The notes beneath the pieces were generated by a model. The model worked only from the letters and a program-made list of their open reading frames with translations, was not told where the DNA came from and made no database searches. Of a stretch of 64,000 nt of DNA, positions 61,011 through 64,000 are shown piece after piece (the stretch's first letter is position 1; the number at the start of each line of letters is the position of its first letter). Position numbers and translations under genes: made by a program. This DNA is from Acinetobacter venetianus RAG-1 = CIP 110063 (GTDB lineage Bacteria > Pseudomonadota > Gammaproteobacteria > Pseudomonadales > Moraxellaceae), in NCBI RefSeq assembly GCF_000368585.1, contig NZ_KB849558.1, positions 124,001 to 188,000 on the forward strand, read 5' to 3'.

Positions 61011-61625
61011 ATGAATAATCTTGTTTTTCTAGCTGGTGCATCAGGCAATACCAAATTTTGGACTCCCTTGATCGAAAAACTTCCTGAAAGTTATATAAAA
61101 CAAGTGATTGCTTACCCAAGTTTTCATGGTGAACCAGCACATCCAGATATAAATAGTTTTGATGATTTAACGAGTTATGTGATTGAGCAGATTCAACAAC
61201 CGTCTATTCTCATTGCCCACTCCATGGGCGGAATTTTTGCTATTGCAGCAGCATTAAAAAAGACACATTTGATTAAAGGCTTAGTTTTGATTGCAACCTC
61301 TGGCGGTATTAATTTAGATCAGTTTCAAGTCCAAGATTGGCGACAAGGCTATCAAGCCGAATACTTGCAATATCCAGATTGGTTTGTAACAGCAAATATA
61401 GCCTACGAAAATTCATTAACTGATATTGATATAAAAACTTTACTCATTTGGGGAGATCAAGATCTCATTAGCCCTGTTCCAGTTGGACAATATCTTAATC
61501 GTATTTTGAAAAACTCAACGTTATATATTGTCAAAAATGGTGATCATCAACTTGCAGAGAAATATGCAAATGAAGTTAGCCTGCAAATTAAGCATTATTT
61601 AGAGGAATTATCGTTATCAAACTGA
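61011..61625 (+). CDS. Alpha/beta-hydrolase fold protein
   Basis: 204 aa from the ATG at 61011, with AAGGA upstream; an ATG two codons earlier overlaps that site. It begins NNLVFLAGASGNTKFWTPLIEKLP. The oxyanion region is FLAGASG, the nucleophile elbow is LIAHSMGGIFA (Ser near residue 70), and the acid and base are likely Asp in LLIWGDQDLISP and His in VKNGDHQLAEK. No lid insertion, so it is a compact esterase-type hydrolase. Substrate unknown. Lower in GC than dapF. It converges with the LysE gene at a shared hairpin. Confidence 0.85.
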   Translation: MNNLVFLAGASGNTKFWTPLIEKLPESYIKQVIAYPSFHGEPAHPDINSFDDLTSYVIEQIQQPSILIAHSMGGIFAIAAALKKTHLIKGLVLIATSGGINLDQFQVQDWRQGYQAEYLQYPDWFVTANIAYENSLTDIDIKTLLIWGDQDLISPVPVGQYLNRILKNSTLYIVKNGDHQLAEKYANEVSLQIKHYLEELSLSN

Positions 61626-61660
61626 AAAAAGCGTACCAACATAAAGTGGTATACTTTTTT
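61625..61660. terminator. Bidirectional terminator between hydrolase and LysE genes
   Basis: A 14-bp stem with one G-T pair and one mismatch (61625-61638 with 61647-61660) and A6/T6 ends, overlapping the LysE stop. Confidence 0.8.
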
Positions 61661-62270
61661 ATCTTTTACTGAATGCGAGTTTTAAAGCAAATACAATAAA
61701 AATGCTGCCTGTGATGCGATCCATATACTGAATAAACTTAGGTCGCTTTAAATAGCTAGAGACTGACTGCATTGCAGCAATTAAAAAAACAGACCAAATA
61801 AATCCTAATATGACATGGATAGAGACAAGACCCATCGTCCAAATTACTGGAGAAGATGATGGGGGGATAAATTGTGGAAGAAATGAAATATAAAAAATAC
61901 CAACTTTGGGATTTAATAAATTTCCCCAAAACCCTCGTATGAACCAATTTTGAGTTACTGCTGTTTCATTGATATTTGCAAGTTGAGTACGTGGTTTTAA
62001 AATAAGATTGAGACCTAACCAAGCAAGATAAATTGCTCCAGCCCACTTCAATACATTGAACGCAAGATCAGACGTCATCAACAGCGCACCTAAACCACAG
62101 GCCACAATAATACCCCATGCGACACAACCTAAATTTATTCCTAAAGCAGCTTGAAAAGCTTTCGCTCGACCTTCTAGTGTTGCTGTACGAATGATAAGCG
62201 TGGTATCAAGGCCAGGCGTGATGGTAAGTACCGTGATTGCAATAAAATATGGAATAAGTATCGTTGACAT
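61659..62270 (-). CDS. LysE-family amino-acid exporter
   Basis: 203 aa, six helices. RhtB/LysE translocators export amino acids such as threonine, homoserine or lysine. The N-terminal signature is ITVLTITPGLDTTLIIRTATLEGRAKAFQAALGINLG (TPGPD-type turn, here TPGLD). The later GFWGNLLNPKVGIFYISFLPQF is the second conserved block (NPK). Substrate cannot be read from sequence. ATG at 62270. Divergent from xerC across 121 bp. Confidence 0.92.
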   Translation of the reverse strand: MSTILIPYFIAITVLTITPGLDTTLIIRTATLEGRAKAFQAALGINLGCVAWGIIVACGLGALLMTSDLAFNVLKWAGAIYLAWLGLNLILKPRTQLANINETAVTQNWFIRGFWGNLLNPKVGIFYISFLPQFIPPSSSPVIWTMGLVSIHVILGFIWSVFLIAAMQSVSSYLKRPKFIQYMDRITGSIFIVFALKLAFSKR

Positions 62271-62391
62271 TTTGGGGGCGCTCAGTAAAGCTTGAATTCG
62301 ATTGTATTACATCAATAATTGTTCGAGGAGTACTATTAGTGCTATTTAGGAAATATTTGTTAAACTTTAATAATTGGTGATTCAGGTCAGA

Positions 62392-63324
62392 ATGGAGAGC
62401 GAATTGGAAGTCCCAGAAAAACTGCTGTCCATGTGGTTAAAAGAACGAATTATTCAAAATCAGTCTGAACATACGATTTCAGCATATCAACGTGATCTAA
62501 CTGACTTTTTTAAATTTTGTGAAAATAAGCAATTAAATTTGCAAGATGTTGAAGCTTCAGACTTGAGGGAGTATTTGGCGGCGCGTGTTGAGCGTGACCA
62601 ATTGAGTTCAAGCAGTTTACAACGTCATTTAACCTCTATTCGTCAGTTTATGAAGTGGGCAGAGCAAGGTCAGTATTTAGCACAAAATCCATCAGAAGAC
62701 TTTAAGTTAAAACGCCAGCCAAGACCTTTACCGGGACTAATTGATATCGAAACGGTTCATCAAATATTAGATCAGGCTTTGCCTGAAAAACCGATAGAGC
62801 AGCAACTTTGGGCAAGAGATAAGGCGATATTGGAATTATTGTATTCCAGTGGTCTGCGTTTGGCTGAGTTGCAAGGATTAACCATTAAAGATATTGATTT
62901 CAATAGACAGCTTTTACGGATCACAGGTAAAGGAAATAAAACGAGAATAGTTCCCTTCGGTTCCCCAGCAAAACAAAGCTTGATTGATTGGCTGAAGATT
63001 TATCGTATTTGGCAAGGTAACTTCACTGCTGAATCAGCGGTTTTTATTTCTCAACGGGGTCATGCATTAACACCTCGGCAGATTGAAAATCGAGTTAAGC
63101 TGCAAGCGCAACGCGCTGGTGTAAATATCGATTTACATCCACATTTATTAAGACATTGTTTTGCTAGTCATATGCTGTCAGCCAGTGGAGACTTACGTTC
63201 AGTACAAGAAATGCTCGGACATAGCAATTTATCGACCACGCAAATTTATACACATGTCGACTTTGATCAGTTGGCAAAAGTTTATGATCAAGCACATCCA
63301 CGGGCGCAAAAGAATGAACATTGA
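62392..63324 (+). CDS. xerC: Tyrosine recombinase XerC
   Basis: 310 aa from the ATG at 62392; six further in-frame codons start at a TTG. XerC with XerD resolves chromosome dimers at dif. The N-terminal SAM-like core-binding domain (LLSMWLKERIIQNQSEHTISAYQRDL) is followed by the catalytic domain with Arg in LYSSGLRLAELQGL near residue 154, Lys in ITGKGNKTR, His-x2-Arg in LHPHLLRHCFASHML near 253, His in LGHSNLSTT and the nucleophile Tyr in QIYTHVD near 285. Position near dapF matches the E. coli order and supports XerC over XerD. The stop overlaps the next gene by 11 bases. Confidence 0.93.
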   Translation: MESELEVPEKLLSMWLKERIIQNQSEHTISAYQRDLTDFFKFCENKQLNLQDVEASDLREYLAARVERDQLSSSSLQRHLTSIRQFMKWAEQGQYLAQNPSEDFKLKRQPRPLPGLIDIETVHQILDQALPEKPIEQQLWARDKAILELLYSSGLRLAELQGLTIKDIDFNRQLLRITGKGNKTRIVPFGSPAKQSLIDWLKIYRIWQGNFTAESAVFISQRGHALTPRQIENRVKLQAQRAGVNIDLHPHLLRHCFASHMLSASGDLRSVQEMLGHSNLSTTQIYTHVDFDQLAKVYDQAHPRAQKNEH

Positions 63325-63892
63325 AAAATACCCACAACCATTAGATCAAGTCGAATTTAGGCATTGTTGTGAATTAATTGATGAGATTTTGCATGGTTAT
63401 CGAGCAGTTATAAATCAAAGCTATCAAGGTTATTTAAATCACTGTAAGCGTGTGGCGGCATGTTGTTTGATGTTAAGTAAGGATGACAGTAAAGAAACAC
63501 TGCGTAAAATTGCGATTGCTTCGGCTTTTCATGATATTGGTATATGGACTGCACACACTATTGATTATATTAAACCTTCGGTTGAGGAAATGCGGCAATA
63601 TCTTGTATCAAATGAGTTGTTAATGTGGGAAAAAGAAATCACATTAATGATTACTGAGCATCATAAGGTCACTAAGGCTGAATGTTCTCAATATCATTTA
63701 GTTGAAAAATTTCGACGGGCTGATTATGCCGATTTCACACTTGGGTTAGTTCGATCAAATATTCCATTGAGTAAATTTCATAAATTGACAAGAGAATTCC
63801 CAAATAATGGTTTTCATAAGACCTTAATTTATTTGGGAATAAAACGCTTATTGCAAAAACCATGGAGCCCACTACCGATGTTTAAATGGTAG
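63314..63892 (+). CDS. HD-domain phosphohydrolase-like protein
   Basis: 192 aa from the ATG at 63314, 11 bases inside the xerC end in another frame; a long upstream extension in the xerC region is a shadow. The HD-type helices carry NHCKRVAACCLML (His), IASAFHDIGIWTAHTIDY (HD pair) and LMITEHHKVTKAE (His-His), then FRRADYADFTLG (Asp). This H...HD...HH...D layout is a full metal site, so it should hydrolyse phosphate esters of unknown identity. It is translationally coupled to xerC. The last 108 bp of the window after it hold nothing I can identify. Confidence 0.83.
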   Translation: MNIEKYPQPLDQVEFRHCCELIDEILHGYRAVINQSYQGYLNHCKRVAACCLMLSKDDSKETLRKIAIASAFHDIGIWTAHTIDYIKPSVEEMRQYLVSNELLMWEKEITLMITEHHKVTKAECSQYHLVEKFRRADYADFTLGLVRSNIPLSKFHKLTREFPNNGFHKTLIYLGIKRLLQKPWSPLPMFKW

Positions 63893-64000
63893 CTAGAATT
63901 TATGATTGTGCTTTAGATAAACTTTGAACGATACATTATGTTTCAAATGCGGTTGATTAATAATCAGCTGTATACACACTTTATCGTTAGAGAATGTTTA

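Noticed and set aside
63161..63313. N-terminal extension of the HD-domain protein by 51 codons
   Set aside because: Lies wholly inside xerC in another frame and has no ribosome site; the ATG at 63314 gives a normal HD protein.

Overview
The window is a contiguous piece of a low-GC gammaproteobacterial chromosome. Several things point to Acinetobacter (Moraxellaceae): the protein sequences, the pairing of a monomeric and a dimeric NADP isocitrate dehydrogenase, SlyD, a DUF3144 protein, an IS5-family element, and a mix of housekeeping and catabolic genes. I cannot assign a species. I see no rRNA, tRNA, CRISPR array, prophage or plasmid backbone.

Layout. 1-8.2 kb: an edge-truncated gene and a membrane protein with a GGDEF-like C-terminus, then photolyase, SlyD, type II NADH dehydrogenase, a D,D-carboxypeptidase and an M61 peptidase. 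8.2-21.5 kb: a periplasmic HIU hydrolase, monomeric IDH behind a duplicated promoter/operator unit, a small AT-rich unknown gene, RluE, dimeric IDH, a DJ-1/PfpI protein divergent from a PhzF-like protein, an M16 protease, a CaCA exchanger and two small conserved proteins. 21.5-28.4 kb: a CYTH-CHAD protein, a DUF962 protein, a complete IS5-family element next to modABC (with a ModE-like box left between IS and modA), and a divergent RcnR-type regulator/DmeF pair with a recognisable operator between them. 28.4-33.5 kb: ChrA and tauABCD. 33.8-41.3 kb: an AraC regulator, a ceramidase, an ALO-type FAD oxidase, a fold-III PLP enzyme and a FadL-type porin, which together look like a sphingolipid (ceramide/sphingosine) uptake and degradation locus. 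41.5-45.8 kb: UspA, small conserved proteins, a deformylase-like protein, a DUF559 protein, a MITE-like repeat and an AT-rich two-gene operon of unknown function. 45.8-64 kb: MetH, a PiT phosphate transporter behind Pho-box-like repeats, a Tim44-like protein, RadA, two amino-acid transporters, the lptM-lysA-dapF group, an alpha/beta hydrolase, a LysE exporter, XerC and an HD-domain protein.

How the parts work together. Metal and anion handling clusters at 25-30 kb (molybdate import, Co/Ni-type efflux, chromate export, taurine as sulfur source). The 34-41 kb block reads as one catabolic module in two transcription directions. The lptM-lysA-dapF...xerC order matches the dapF-xerC neighbourhood known from enterobacteria. 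Three related non-coding repeats lie in intergenic spaces at 21.6, 33.6 and 38.1 kb and are not explained by any gene. Start codons were re-chosen by ribosome-binding site and family length, so several CDS are shorter than the longest open frame.
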